Assembly: GCF_018991925.1 (NCBI RefSeq)
Contig: NW_024722158.1
Location: 9,428,420 to 9,492,419, forward strand
DNA from: Homarus americanus
Taxonomy: Eukaryota > Arthropoda > Malacostraca > Decapoda > Nephropidae
Reading direction: 5' to 3'
DNA length: 64,000 bases
Numbering within the stretch: the first letter of the stretch is position 1; every line of letters begins with the position of its first letter. The position numbers and the translations under genes are program-made. Shown here in pieces: positions 1-13,239 of the stretch. The notes under the pieces are model-generated. The model saw nothing but the letters and a program-made list of their open reading frames with translations, did no database searches and was not told the origin of the DNA.

Positions 1-1046
1 TTAGATTGTGAAGTTCGTGCTGGAGCGCCGCTTTCTTTTTTGCAGAAGGTAACAGCTTTGGTCTGAGACTGAGGGTTGTTCTGCCAGTTAGTTAAAGTAG
101 CACGTTTATAATCGACGTGTACATTGATTTCCGGGTCACTTTCCTCAAACCAGTCCTGGTGTATGCTTTCGATTTGGCCAAGTGTCTTTCTGCAGGTTTT
201 TGTAATGATACTGTCGAGAATACAACATTCGGCACTGGGATTTGGGTTGTTTGTTTTCGGATTGTTTATCAGCCGATGTTCAAGATGCTCTCTGAAGACA
301 TGTGCTACCACTGGATCCTCCAGACGCTTGGTGTTAAAACCTCTACTGGGGGCTTGTTGCCTTCGCCGTTGTAGGGCGACGTGAAGTGAGAGCTTGGCTC
401 TGATGAGCCAATTACTATTGTCGCAGCTGTCTGAGCCACGCATGGTTCGGGTGATGAGGACATCTCGGCGATTTCTTTCTCTAACAATAATGTAGTCAAT
501 GAGGTGCCACTGTTTGGATCGCAGGTGTTGCCACGAACCCCTGAGCATGTCGACCTGCCAAAACAAGGTACTGGTGATAGTGAGGTTGTGTGCAGCACAC
601 TTGCTGAGAATGAGTAGGGCGTTGAGATTAAACCTTGCCTAGTCCATTTCTCCCTATGATTTCCTGCCAAATGTCAGCATCTCTGCCCACTCTAGCATTG
701 AAGTCACCTAGGAGCACAACCTTATCTTCTGTTGGGATAGAGGTTAGCACTCTGTCAAGGTCGGTATAAAAGGCCTCCTTGATGTCATCCTCTGCATCCA
801 GTGTTTGGGCATATGCACTGATGAAGAAGGCATGCTGTGAGTGATTCAGGCATTTTAGTTAGCCATGTAGGATACATTAGCAGATGGCAAAGCAACTCCA
901 TATAATGCGATTTCTCTCTGCAGCAGGCTTACCCTTCCCAAAGAAGGTATTTCCATACCCCTGTTCTGTAAGTCTGGGAGCCTGGACTCACTAATGGCTG
1001 CTATGTCGATGTTATACCTAGCGAACTGTTTTGCAATAAGGGCAGT
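1..1046 (-). mobile_element. Non-LTR retrotransposon relic: endonuclease domain and linker (copy B)
   Basis: Read on the minus strand, this is the apurinic-type endonuclease region of a LINE of the kind often annotated as craniofacial development protein 2-like. In order, interrupted by frameshifts, I see FARYNIDIAAISESR near 960-1,046, AYAQTLDAEDDIKEAFYTDL near 760-820, LLGDFNARVGRD near 690-725, SKQWHLIDYIIVRER near 470-520, and HQDWFEESDPEI at the end of the linker near 120-165. The GDFNAR and LIDYIIVR blocks are endonuclease landmarks. The frame changes several times, so no active protein can be made. The relic runs off the left edge toward its RT domain. The family match is from memory of conserved blocks; the clade (RTE-like or another) is not certain. 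Confidence 0.85.
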
Positions 1047-1466
1047 TTGTTTTTGTTTTGATCTGTAATTAAGATTGTGTTTTTGACCGTATAAGGATGA
1101 CCTTAGTGGGTGAGGTTACCTCGCCCCCTCCCCATGTGGGGTGAACAGAGTGGGTTCTCTAGAGGGCTGCTTAGTAGCATAGACAGGACCGGATTCCATT
1201 GCTGCCTAGATCCCAATACATAAACGACCATCTTATCAATGCTGCCCATGTGCAGAGTTGGGCCTAGAGGCTCCCGGCAGTCATCTCTGCCTGTCCCCGT
1301 CGCCACAGGACTTTTGGGGGTATAGGGGTTTTGATGATGATGAGAGGTATGATGAGTTGGATGATGTCTGCACATGAGTTGATTTATGTGGAGAGGCAGG
1401 AGCCCAGGCTGCAACCACATATCTTGGCTCTCCCTTGACACATAACACCTCCCTGCACATGCGCGT

Positions 1467-1508
<42 letters not shown>

Positions 1509-1523
1509 ACCAACGCACGCACG
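1047..1523. repeat. Spacer between LINE copies with a (CA)n run
   Basis: This stretch separates two minus-strand LINE pieces. A (CA)n microsatellite covers about 1,469-1,510 and abuts the broken end of the RT piece to its right. Minus-strand open frames exist across 1,103-1,540, but they read through the CA run as alternating Cys-Val and show no recognisable domain. I treat the interval as non-coding. Confidence 0.6.
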
Positions 1524-1990
1524 CGCGAAAGGTAATGCACATTGATTCAAGGAAGACATTTCATCCCTCAGGAAGGATACAGTTAAGAAGGAAGTGGGCG
1601 AGAACCCAACCAGCTATGAACAGCAGGTAAATCCGACGGTGATTGGCGCAGTGCAATCTGTCTCCGTTCTCCTTATATTGTTGATGATGGAGGTGTCTGT
1701 GAGGGTTTGGATGATTTCCTCCTATTCCCATATATTCTCCTGGGGAGAGTGGAAGTTGCAGGTCAGGAGAAGCCCTCCTACTTTATATACCTCCACTGGA
1801 ATTGCATCAGGATCGGTTGCCGTTTTATTTCTCTAGTGTATGATGGCAGTGGCTACCTCATCACGAGATGGAGGGTTGTTGTTGTGGACCAGCTCCGGCC
1901 GCTGTGGGATCTGCTGAGTAATTTAGACATCCACGTCAACTACTTCAGTTGAGCTGGTTTTCATAATGCTCTCTCAGGTAGTGAAGGCCG
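1524..1990 (-). mobile_element. LINE relic: N-terminal part of reverse transcriptase (copy A)
   Basis: The minus strand gives a decayed RT N-terminus. QIPQRPELVHNNNPPSRDEV leads into DPDAIPVEVYKVGG near 1,770-1,810, then an IWE-EEIIQTLTDTSIINNIR block, and ends at MSSLNQCALPFAR by 1,524. This matches the finger region of LINE RTs, in which a GPDGIPAE-type motif is followed by conserved I(W)-EE and P-(S/T)QCGFR blocks. Two or more stops interrupt it. It stops exactly at a (CA)n run (1,469-1,510), so the catalytic palm motifs are missing. It is colinear with the linker fragment at 2,160-2,519 and probably belongs to the same insertion. Confidence 0.75.
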
Positions 1991-2159
1991 CCATCGTGGT
2001 CTTAATTCTGGTGTTAGCTTCAGATGAAAGAAAGGGATTCACATGAGTTGTTGATAGTTGCGTCTGAGAAAGTTTTTGTGAAATTAAAGGACTCGGCATT
2101 TGCTGTTTATCTGAAAACTTATGTTATTCGTGTGTGTTTACAGTCCACCATTTGTCCTC

Positions 2160-2519
2160 CATCTCTTGCAACTTCTTTCTGCTGACGGAATGTAGCAGCT
2201 TTAGTCTGAGACTAAGGGTTCGTTTTCCTGTCAATGAAGAGAGAGACGAATAAATGTACTGCCTGGTCGTTTTCATGGAACTAATCCTAGTGTTTTTTTT
2301 TCTTGAATGGTCGAGGGTCTCGCTTTAAGTCTCCGCGAGGACGGTCTTCAGGGTATACCAGTTGGCATTCACATCCAAGTCGTCGGGTGTCGAGAGTCCA
2401 GCAGTCTCTCTTGGAGATACTCTTTAAGGATGTGCTCCATTACTCGATCCTCTTGATGTTCGACACTGAATCCTTCTGGCTACTTATTACTTCCGCCGTC
2501 TCGGGGGCGACGTGAAGGG
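2160..2519 (-). mobile_element. LINE relic: endonuclease-to-RT linker (copy A)
   Basis: This piece parallels the linker of the copy at 1-390. Both share a GTCTGAGACT-containing segment (63-72 and 2,201-2,210, as read on the plus strand) and the segment around LHVAP (2,500-2,519 versus 365-395). On the minus strand it begins abruptly at LHVAPETAEV next to a (CA)n run at 2,526-2,541, so the endonuclease half is missing. It has diverged strongly from the other copy and carries stops. Together with 1,524-1,990 it forms one truncated minus-strand insertion. Confidence 0.65.
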
Positions 2520-2525
2520 CGCGCG

Positions 2526-2541
2526 CACACACACACACACA
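2526..2541. repeat. (CA)n microsatellite at LINE breakpoint
   Basis: A short CA run, preceded by CGCG, sits directly at the 5' break of the minus-strand LINE fragment. Confidence 0.9.
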
Positions 2542-2599
2542 GATGCTACATCCTTGACCACCGGAGGGTCAAGACCTACCAGGCGCTGCTGAGCAGTGG

Positions 2600-3330
2600 C
2601 CCCCCCTTGGCTATGTTCGGCCCAATCCTCAAGTCTCTCTCCCAGACCCATCCTCCCCACCGGGATATCAAGATAATCAAAAGCGACAATTTCGTTTCGG
2701 AAAAAAGTGGGATCAGTGTTGAACAGTAATGAACAGTGTTTAAGCCAGTGAATTCAGCACCAGACAGTACCAGTGAGAGCAGTGACCCACCACTGAGATA
2801 AGCACCCCTGGGAACTGACCACCATCTTCTGACCAGGAGGTGCTAATCAGTCCACTATGGGACCAACAGTGGGTCGGCTTCACAACTGACAACGAGATAA
2901 CACAACACCACCCAGCAGAGAGTGAGGTACTGTGACACCATCCCACACCATTGGGTGCCTCCATGACCATGTGAGGTCCTACATATCAACACCTACGGAC
3001 GAGTTACTGCACCACCTGAACACCACACCACTCGGTGTCTACTTGACCCCGTGAGGTCCTTCATATCATCACCTACTGACGAGTTACTGAACCACGATGC
3101 CATGTGACCTCACACAGTATGGCAAGAGACCAGCCCAGGCCATCAGCTGCAAACTATAATAATTTGTATGTTCAATTCTTGTTCCTTCTCCTTTCAATAA
3201 AGAAAGTTTTTGTTAAACCACCCACTCACCCCATGTCTTTGTATGTAATAAGTCACTTTTGTCTAATGTATATTTTCAGCCTTCAGGCTGCAAAACTTTT
3301 TCAATAAACCGTTGTTATTATTATTATTAC
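2600..3330 (+). mobile_element. Retroelement 3' region ending in (TTA)n
   Basis: The segment from about 3,260 ends in GGCTGCAAAACTTTTTCAAT, AATAAACCG and a (TTA)n tail followed by CA. The same closing pattern (CGGCTGCAACT...AATAAACCGA, then TTA repeats) occurs at 19,625-19,745, so it is a repeat-family 3' end rather than a host gene end. Within it, about 2,944-3,100 is an imperfect tandem duplication with an 80-bp offset (second unit from 3,024). No coding domain is visible upstream, so only the last ~70 bases are well supported. Confidence 0.5.
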
Positions 3331-3339
3331 ACACACACG

Positions 3340-3860
3340 CACGTACGTCTTGGCCACCATACCGTGAGGATGTTCCTATAGGTGCCTAGTTCTTCATCTT
3401 TCTTAACCTCCCTCTTCTCAACTCCTCTCCACCGGGTTTATCGGGTTTACCAGGAAAGCAGTGTAAATATTGACCCTCAATACCATGACTTACAGAAATG
3501 TGACAATTCAAATTCCAAGGAATGGAAACAGTGGCACAGATGAGGGTCAGGGGCCAACATCGATCGACTTCACACTCCTGGAATCTTCACATGAGATGAA
3601 TTCTGCCAACCCCTGTGGAACTGAGGCCGACAACGCCACGTGGAATTGAGGCTACAATACTACGTGACAACTGAGGAATCAGTGCGCGTCGGGTATCGCT
3701 GAGGGTCGCGACCTTCACACTACAGTACATGATGTATAAAGTCCAGCAACACCACGTGACCTCGCTATCACTGTAAATAGTAGATAGTGTACCTCGGATA
3801 TCATGATAGAATCATTTCATTTATATTCTTTAATGTGGTATTCTACAGGTAACTCAAGCA
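3340..3860. other. No recognised feature
   Basis: This stretch is unique-looking sequence between two retroelement fragments. I see no open frame with domain content and no tandem or inverted repeat of note. Confidence 0.5.
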
Positions 3861-3868
3861 TTTCTAAG

Positions 3869-4377
3869 TTAATCGATTTTTTCAGTACATACCAGAGCTC
3901 TGATTTCTTCCATCTTGTTTCTCATACTTCTACTGTTTGTGTAGTTGACATTTAAGTTAATCGTAATCTCAGTCTTCTCCATGTCGCGTTTTGGGCTTAA
4001 TTTCCTATTTAATTTCGCTTTTCTTGTCATTCCTCGCTCAAAATCTAGGAAGCCTTTCGACATGTAACCCAGCGCACACTGCATTCTCCCCGACCCTCGT
4101 GCTCTTATGTTCCCTTAGGCTTAGCATTTTAAAGACTTCGACAATATTTCAGCTACCCTCTCCAAAGTTAAATGCACGCCGCCCTTTGTATATAGGTCCC
4201 TTCTACCGTAGAAGCTTCCCAGTTGTCAACGAATGGGACTGATAATGACTTGCAATACCTGTCAAGACGGCCTTTGACACCAACTGCTCTTGACAACCAT
4301 TCACTACCAACTCTCCTTCTAGGCAGAATACCACACATGATAGTGATAGTTAGCGTAACGCCATCTATACTAAGCAC
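3869..4377 (-). mobile_element. CR1-like LINE relic: ORF1 esterase-like C-terminus and ORF2 start
   Basis: On the minus strand, 4,377 to about 4,170 reads ...VGVKGRLDRYCKSLSVPFVD..., which I recognise as the C-terminal part of the SGNH/esterase-like domain of CR1-type ORF1. The next open stretch (4,084 to 3,869) reads PKRDMEKTEI, then SMRNKMEEIRALVCTEKID, the typical start of the ORF2 endonuclease. It breaks off right after EKID. The same two blocks occur in the same order at 50,857-51,420 on the plus strand. Frameshifts separate the blocks, and the RT is missing. Confidence 0.75.
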
Positions 4378-4384
4378 TGCTCTA

Positions 4385-5265
4385 ACTTATTATGGCAATA
4401 GGATAACGATGTGAAAGACTGATTTGAGAGAGAGAGAGAGAATGTGTAGCAAGTCACAGGTACCTCTACAGTACTCTCCTAGAAGGCTCGACTCCTTGAC
4501 AAACTAAAGGAGCGACATTGGTGACTCATCTGAAACCTGGACATGAGCTGAAGACACCTATCACCATATCTTACCACACGTTTAAGAATAACCAAGGCGC
4601 ATAAGATACCCCACCTGGCCTATCTCCGGGGACAATCAGAAGAAGAGCTGACTGAACCTGAAGCACGACCACGGACAGATGCCTTGCTTGTACCATTTAT
4701 ACAGTACTCCATCACCAGGGATTCTTCACTTCGCAACTTAAGTGAAACACGGGACTAAATTTCACAATACTGAGTAAATCAAGTATCCTGAACACCTGAA
4801 ACTTCCAGGTCATAGGGAGCCACGTCAGTACAGCCAATTATAGTCTCATTGTTAGCTTTGTCTTATCTCTGACTCATGTCTTCAAGAAAACGAGAGAGAC
4901 AGTGATAAATCGTGTAGGCCGTCTTGTAATTAACGTGTATGATTAACTTGAACATATCTTCTGTACACCACCAAGTACAGTATTATAACTCTAAAAATAC
5001 ACCAACAGTTCAACTCTCACAGTTGTATCATTTTACTTAATTAATGATAAATTTCATCACTTTACATTGTACAAATAAACTGATAAAGGTTGACTATAAT
5101 CATAATTCAAAAGCCCAGGGCCATACTTCACCCAAAATGTGCATTATCAAAGGAAATTAATGGCAAGAATCTTTTTGTAGCCCGCGAAAGTTTGTAAAAG
5201 AAAACTAATATGAAGTTTTCACAAGTTGGAGATAAAGATTTTTATTAATAAGAGGCGGGTGTTGG
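4385..5265. other. No recognised feature
   Basis: This is AT-rich sequence with one short (GA)n run at about 4,427-4,440. No domain, hairpin or tandem repeat was recognised. Confidence 0.5.
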
Positions 5266-5284
5266 CACACACACACACACACAC

Positions 5285-5324
<40 letters not shown>
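5266..5324. repeat. (CA)n microsatellite
   Basis: About 59 bp of CA with a single CG interruption. It lies immediately 5' of the RT relic that begins at 5,326. Confidence 0.95.

Positions 5325-7245
<1,921 letters not shown>

Positions 7246-7298
<53 letters not shown>
7246..7298. repeat. (CA)n microsatellite
   Basis: About 53 bp of pure CA in AT-rich sequence. Confidence 0.95.
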
Positions 7299-7299
<1 letters not shown>

Positions 7300-7737
7300 A
7301 TCTGTATTAGGGAAGATACTGTAGATAATCCTAATGGAAATTATACTCGAATAACATCATGCATAATTAAACCTAACATTACCTAACATAATCTAAGTAT
7401 TTTTTGTTATGTTATAAGAGTAAACTACTTACTAAAAGAAACAGGACAAATCCTACCATATATGAACCAAGTGCCATTTAATTATAGTAAGAAAAACCAC
7501 AAACTATTTCTATTTGGTAAAAACTTATGTTGAGTTTTACGAGTTAATCGGACGATGATCCTACTTACCACAACACACATACAGTGTGTTACTATATTTT
7601 GCTTCCTATTTGAATGTGAAAATAATAAAAAATAACAGACATATACAGTAATCATGAAAGTTTGTTCCATCTTGTAGTCCAACTGTAAAATTGTTTTTCT
7701 TAACATGTCAGTAGACTCTCTTATGTACAGTCACCCA

Positions 7738-7823
7738 CCTCTCCTCCTGAACCCCGAACCCCGAGATTCAGACTCATGAATTTACAAGTCTGAATCTCGG
7801 GGTTCGGGGTTCAGGAGGAGAGG
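7738..7823. repeat. Perfect inverted repeat, 37-bp arms and 12-nt loop
   Basis: Bases 7,738-7,774 and 7,787-7,823 are exact reverse complements (37 of 37), separated by CATGAATTTACA. Each arm contains a direct duplication of CCCCGAA-like sequence (GAACCCCGAACCCCGA in the left arm). A transcript from either strand would form an uninterrupted 37-bp stem. Perfect identity suggests recent origin or ongoing correction. It could be a small foldback element, a hairpin RNA precursor or an amplification artefact; the sequence alone does not decide. Confidence 0.97.
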
Positions 7824-8890
<1,067 letters not shown>

Positions 8891-8897
8891 TGAGAAC

Positions 8898-8985
8898 CTA
8901 ACCTAACCTTAAACTAACCTAACCTAACCTAACCTAACCTAACCTTAAACTAATCAAACCTTAACCTAACCGAACCTAACCTAAA
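8898..8985. repeat. Interstitial telomere-like (CCTAA)n array
   Basis: Repeats of CCTAA with CCTTAAACTAA variants run for about 90 bp. TTAGG is the ancestral arthropod telomere unit; here it is interstitial and degenerate, in the CCTAA orientation on the plus strand. Confidence 0.85.
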
Positions 8986-8989
8986 ATGC

Positions 8990-10460
8990 ATAATTATTTA
9001 TGCATCTCTAAGTTGAATAGGTTTTTCGAGTCATTTTTTCTTAACTGTTCCATTAGGTTGGTTGATTCTTGGCCTGTTCTTTATTATTTAGGCCTTAAGA
9101 CCAATTTATTATGTATTATGAAATACAGCGACTCAGTGGGTATAAGTTTATATTCTTACTTGTATTTGAAGGCAGGCGGGCACACGGAACAACAACATGA
9201 AAGTAACTGAAATCTATTCACGAATAAACACACGGTCGGGTCGTGCTCACCTCCTCTACCTAAGGGCGAAACACTACAATTACTCCCAAGGATGATATTA
9301 TTTTCCTCCTCCTATTCTGTGTTTAGAAGTTAAACTCAATGATCGTCAGATTTGGGTCCTTGATTTTGCGAAACTGTCCTTGGATTCTCTTGCTACACTG
9401 GGGAGGCCTACAGCTAGACCTTCTATAGAAGTTGCAGTAAAAACCAAAGTTACCAGACTACTGTACCTTTCCCATGCAGGGTTAAGAATGGCGACCTGCG
9501 ATGCTGAGGAAGATAACTTGTGAGGGAGAAATAATCAAGAGCTAAACTGAAGTGAACTGATCCATATTATCGTCTTATAAGCGCTCTCTTGTCCCATACA
9601 TTCGACGTACTGTATAAGCTTTCGGTCAGCCCAGTGGACGCCAGACAACCCTCCTCCTTGGAACTAGTTTGGTGTAATGTGTCCGTGATGTCTTGTGGAG
9701 GCTTTGGTAATATGTTATGAAGAATGAGGATGGTGAAGCTCAGTCCTTGGATGGTTCAGGTAATAATGACAGCGAAGAATATTATTAACTACAGATAATA
9801 AATGTATTGTCCCATCCCTAGTGTTCTCATTGTGGAATTAGACAGACGACAGAAATGGACGAAATTGTTGCATATTTGACTAGTAAATTACAGCTCATAT
9901 TTGTTATTAATTGTAATGTGGGTTAATGATGAACACTCGCAATAAATCCTGCTTACGCAAAATGTTTCCATAGTTGCTCATTTACCGGTTAATTCATAAG
10001 AGAGGTAATACCAGTGCAATGAAACAATATTACCCACAAACTTGGCAAATTGAATCTACATGAAAATTGAAACACCGATATTGGTTTTGTCGACTTTAAC
10101 AGAACAACAATGGATGAGTGGAATTATTTTGTCGATAAGATAGATATATGTAAAGGTCGGCCATACTAACAGCAGTCTTGAAGTAAAAGCACCTGAGGAA
10201 CATTATAAAGGAGCCCCACTGATCAAAACACCGAAGTTGTAAACATTAACGAGCCTCACTATACACAAACAACAAACCTAACACACCAACATTATGTTTA
10301 TAGAGTACAATATTAACATCTGGTTGTAGGGTAAGATAATGGTGAGATATCAAGAAAACAAATATGGTTTTAGTTTCCCTCACCTTAAACTTTTGTGGAC
10401 TTTTCAACGTGAAACTTATGCATAAGAAAAGTGGACATCGCGACCTCAAGATGTGGTTCA

Positions 10461-10462
<2 letters not shown>
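8990..10462. other. About 1.5 kb of unique-looking sequence
   Basis: This is AT-rich and non-repetitive. The longest open frame (8,986-9,210 plus, 74 codons) shows no domain. No hairpin or tandem array was found by eye. It could hold introns or decayed transposon sequence. Confidence 0.4.

Positions 10463-10517
<55 letters not shown>
10463..10517. repeat. (CA)n microsatellite
   Basis: About 55 bp of pure CA. Confidence 0.95.
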
Positions 10518-10521
<4 letters not shown>

Positions 10522-10699
10522 CCAGTAAGCCACACGGTGTCTCTATAATAGAATACAGTTGCGTGGTGTTGGCAGGTGTGTGCTCATATATTATATCAAA
10601 CTCATTACCCAGTCCTTCAAAATTAATTAGCTGCATTTTCGGAGTTAACCACATGTGAGGGGCTGTCAGGCCCACGCGGCACCTCACTCCTCACGCGTG

Positions 10700-10964
10700 C
10701 TCAACAGAGGGACAAGCTTCACTATGAGGACAAAATTACGTGAGCTTCGCAACTCTCATGAGAATAAATATATGAGAGCTTCGCTATGACCAGGAGGGGG
10801 AATTTATTAATTTATTTAAGCTTCACCATGACCACGAAAGCTTCACCGGGTTTATGATGATGAAATTATCTAAGCTTAACAACTCGTACCAAGGGGACAC
10901 AAATAAGCTTCATCAAAAATAAGAATACAAATCATGAGCTTCACACACACACACACACACACAC
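10700..10964. repeat. Dispersed AGCTTCAC motif cluster and (CA)n
   Basis: Variants of AGCTTC(A/G)C followed by TATGA or CATGA recur at irregular spacing (near 10,714, 10,743, 10,777, 10,829, 10,849, 10,908 and 10,938), ending in a short CA run at 10,942-10,964. It may be a degraded minisatellite. The motif continues into the foldback element that follows. Confidence 0.4.
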
Positions 10965-10992
10965 GTGATAACACCTAGAGGATGTGTCGAGC

Positions 10993-11159
10993 GGAACACC
11001 TGAAGCATACTCCCCCGCAGCTTATTACACGTGAAGCTTACTCCCCCGCAGCTTATTACACGTGAAGCTTAACCACCCTAACGATTATCTTACAAACTTA
11101 TTTAATCCCTCAAGTAGTGTTAAGGTGAAATAAGATGGGGAAAGTAATCTTAAGGCTAT
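10993..11159. mobile_element. Foldback element, AACCT-linked family (copy 1)
   Basis: The left arm starts GGAACACCTGAAGCATACTC, passes through CAGCTTATTACACGTGA and ends CACCCTAACGAT. The right arm reads, on the opposite strand, AAGATTACTTTCCCCATCTT followed by ATTTCACCTTAACACTA. Both match the family arm. The left arm carries an internal tandem duplication of 31 bp (units from 11,002 and 11,033), giving two CAGCTTATTACACGTGAAG blocks. The core is short and lacks a real CCTAA array. Confidence 0.65.
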
Positions 11160-11297
11160 TCGTTGAGTTTCCTCATAAGAAGAACTGAGACATTAAATTT
11201 TTTGCCACAAGTGAGGAAATGAGTTGAGAGCTCCACCAGTCACGGCAGACAAAAAATATAGAAACTCCCTCAAAAGTTTACAAGAAAAATGTAGAAT

Positions 11298-11300
<3 letters not shown>

Positions 11301-11352
<52 letters not shown>
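11301..11352. repeat. (GT)n microsatellite
   Basis: About 52 bp of GT on the plus strand. Confidence 0.95.
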
Positions 11353-11356
<4 letters not shown>

Positions 11357-11637
11357 GTGCTGATGTGTGATGGTTCATATAAAAGCAAACAAATTTAAAA
11401 TATATCCCCCACACATATTCACACACACTCACCCCACCTCCCCCCCCCACAAACAAAAACACACACGGTAAATTTCTCAGGCAATACAAAGAATTCCCAA
11501 TTCTCTCGGCCGCTCAGTCAAACTAACTCAGTTATCTCTTTACGCCGAGACAAATTATTTTTTTTTTCACGAAGATAAAATACCCAGGAAGTTGTTCTTG
11601 TACAGCGTAATCTTCTCTGCTCTTCTGACACAACACT

Positions 11638-11993
11638 GGTCACGTGTACTTTAGCCCCTCCAGCTTATTTTACCTTAAGATTAACCACCCTAACCTAACC
11701 TAACGTAACCTAACTTAATATTCTTGCGGCTTTAGCATTAACCTAACATATACTACCCTAACTTAGCATAACTCAACTTAACTTATCATATCCTAACCAA
11801 ACGTTGCCTACTACAAAATATCCATGCCTAATCTAACCTAAACATAGTTTAACCTAACCTAACCTAACCTAACCAAACCAAAGCTAACATAGCCTAACGT
11901 AACGTAGCCTAACTTAACCTAACCCTTCCAGGTAGCGTTGAGGCCTTTAATCATCAAGTGAAATAAGCTGGGGTGCCTAATCTTCAGCTGATG
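11638..11993. mobile_element. Foldback element enclosing a CCTAA array (copy 2)
   Basis: The left arm, from GGTCACGTGTACTTTAGCCC through CAGCTTATTTTACCTTAAGA, leads straight into CACCCTAACC and about 240 bp of degenerate CCTAA repeats. The right arm follows CCAGGTAGCGTTGAGG and reads ATCATCAAGTGAAATAAGCT then CCTAATCTTCAGCTGAT, the reverse complement of the family arm. This is the clearest case of telomere-like repeat DNA enclosed between the two inverted arms. No open frame is present, so movement would have to be non-autonomous. Confidence 0.75.
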
Positions 11994-12006
11994 CTTCTAC
12001 ACATAC

Positions 12007-12081
12007 TTTTTTTTTTACAGGGATTAGCCCACCCGGGCACAGGTCATTGACCCACATCGGGGCCTGGGAGGCCAAAATGTA

Positions 12082-12134
<53 letters not shown>

Positions 12135-12424
12135 TCATAGTACTTTAAATAAAATTTATAATAAAATAAAAAATATAAACAAAATTAAATAAAAATATCA
12201 ATAGTGAGAAACAATATATGTATGTTGTGTTGTCAATGGTAAGAGAAACAATTGAGACCCTGCAATTGTGTGTAAATGAGGCAGAAAGTCAGGTCAGCAA
12301 CCTGGGACTTTGAAATTTTCGTGATGCCATATAGCAGCTGGATCTACCATTAGACAACACATTATGCTTCCAATATCTTCTCAGGCGATAGTACCTTGCT
12401 GTTTGGCAGCTGCCTACTACCTAG
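12007..12424 (-). mobile_element. SINE-like dispersed repeat, copy 1
   Basis: Read on the minus strand, it starts near 12,424 with AGGTAGTAGGCAGCTGCCAA, passes GAAGCATAATGTGTTGTCTA, TGGCATCACGAAA and TTTACACACAATTGCAGGGT, and then crosses a (TAA)n run (12,083-12,134). It ends in CTCCCAGGCCCCGATGTGGG, a GCCCGGGTGGGCTAATCCC stretch and poly-A (T run at 12,007-12,016 on the plus strand). Two other copies lie at 27,868-28,229 and 46,065-46,160. The poly-A end and lack of coding sequence suggest a SINE or a non-autonomous LINE. The 5' GGTAGTAGG and GGTACTACCG modules resemble decapod SINEs that I recall; this needs a database check. Confidence 0.75.
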
Positions 12425-12429
12425 TATAT

Positions 12430-12830
12430 ATTACTTACACCTTAATTATTATTTACTTAACCCACTGAAACATAATTTAACTTAACTTAAGCTTAGTTAC
12501 AACTTGATAAGCTTTATCAATTAGTTATTCGAGAGCTTCAATGGTCTAAGTTAGTTCACGCAGAGTCACTCTCCTTTAGGTATTACACAGACGTTAAAAA
12601 TAAATAAATAAAATAAATAAACAAACAAATATTAATAGAAAAATAAATAAAAAAATAAATAAATAAAAACAATAAAATAGCTAAAAAAATAAATAAATGA
12701 AAATAGCGACACGTCCGAGGAGAGAAAACACGACTGGTTCAAAATTCAGCTCCTCACTCTCTGGCGGCTGGGAAAAATATTTACTGCCTCCTGCAAAGGT
12801 TCTGTCTCGTAATGCCTGGCGCATACACAA
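12430..12830. other. A-rich sequence with (AAAT)n
   Basis: A run of AAATAAATAA-type repeats covers about 12,597-12,700. Nothing coding is recognised. Confidence 0.6.
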
Positions 12831-12832
12831 CT

Positions 12833-12857
12833 TTCTCTCTCTCTCTCTCTCTCTCTC

Positions 12858-12883
<26 letters not shown>
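12833..12883. repeat. Compound (TC)n(GT)n microsatellite
   Basis: TC repeats to about 12,857 switch directly to GT repeats to about 12,883. Confidence 0.95.
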
Positions 12884-12888
<5 letters not shown>

Positions 12889-13239
12889 CTCTTTATACGC
12901 TCAAGAAGAGAGAAAGAAAGTTTACTAAGTATCATTGTTGGGAAGGTGGGAATGGCCACACGTATAAGCAAGAGACCTTAAACTTGCTCCCCACCTTCAA
13001 CATGTCGGTGGCGAGGGACGGGTCAGGTCAGCCAGACACCCACATTCTCTGGCACTACAGCAACACGCCACAGTCCAGGAGGCAGACAGAGATCTATATA
13101 TAACATGTACCCTACCTCTCCCCTCTAGATGATATTTTCGGTTAAAGTTCACGAAATTGATAGTTTCCGCCCACAGTTGGTTTGTCCTTATAACCCAGAA
13201 AACTCCGTGTAAAGTTTGTTTTGTTTTTGTGGGGAGGAG

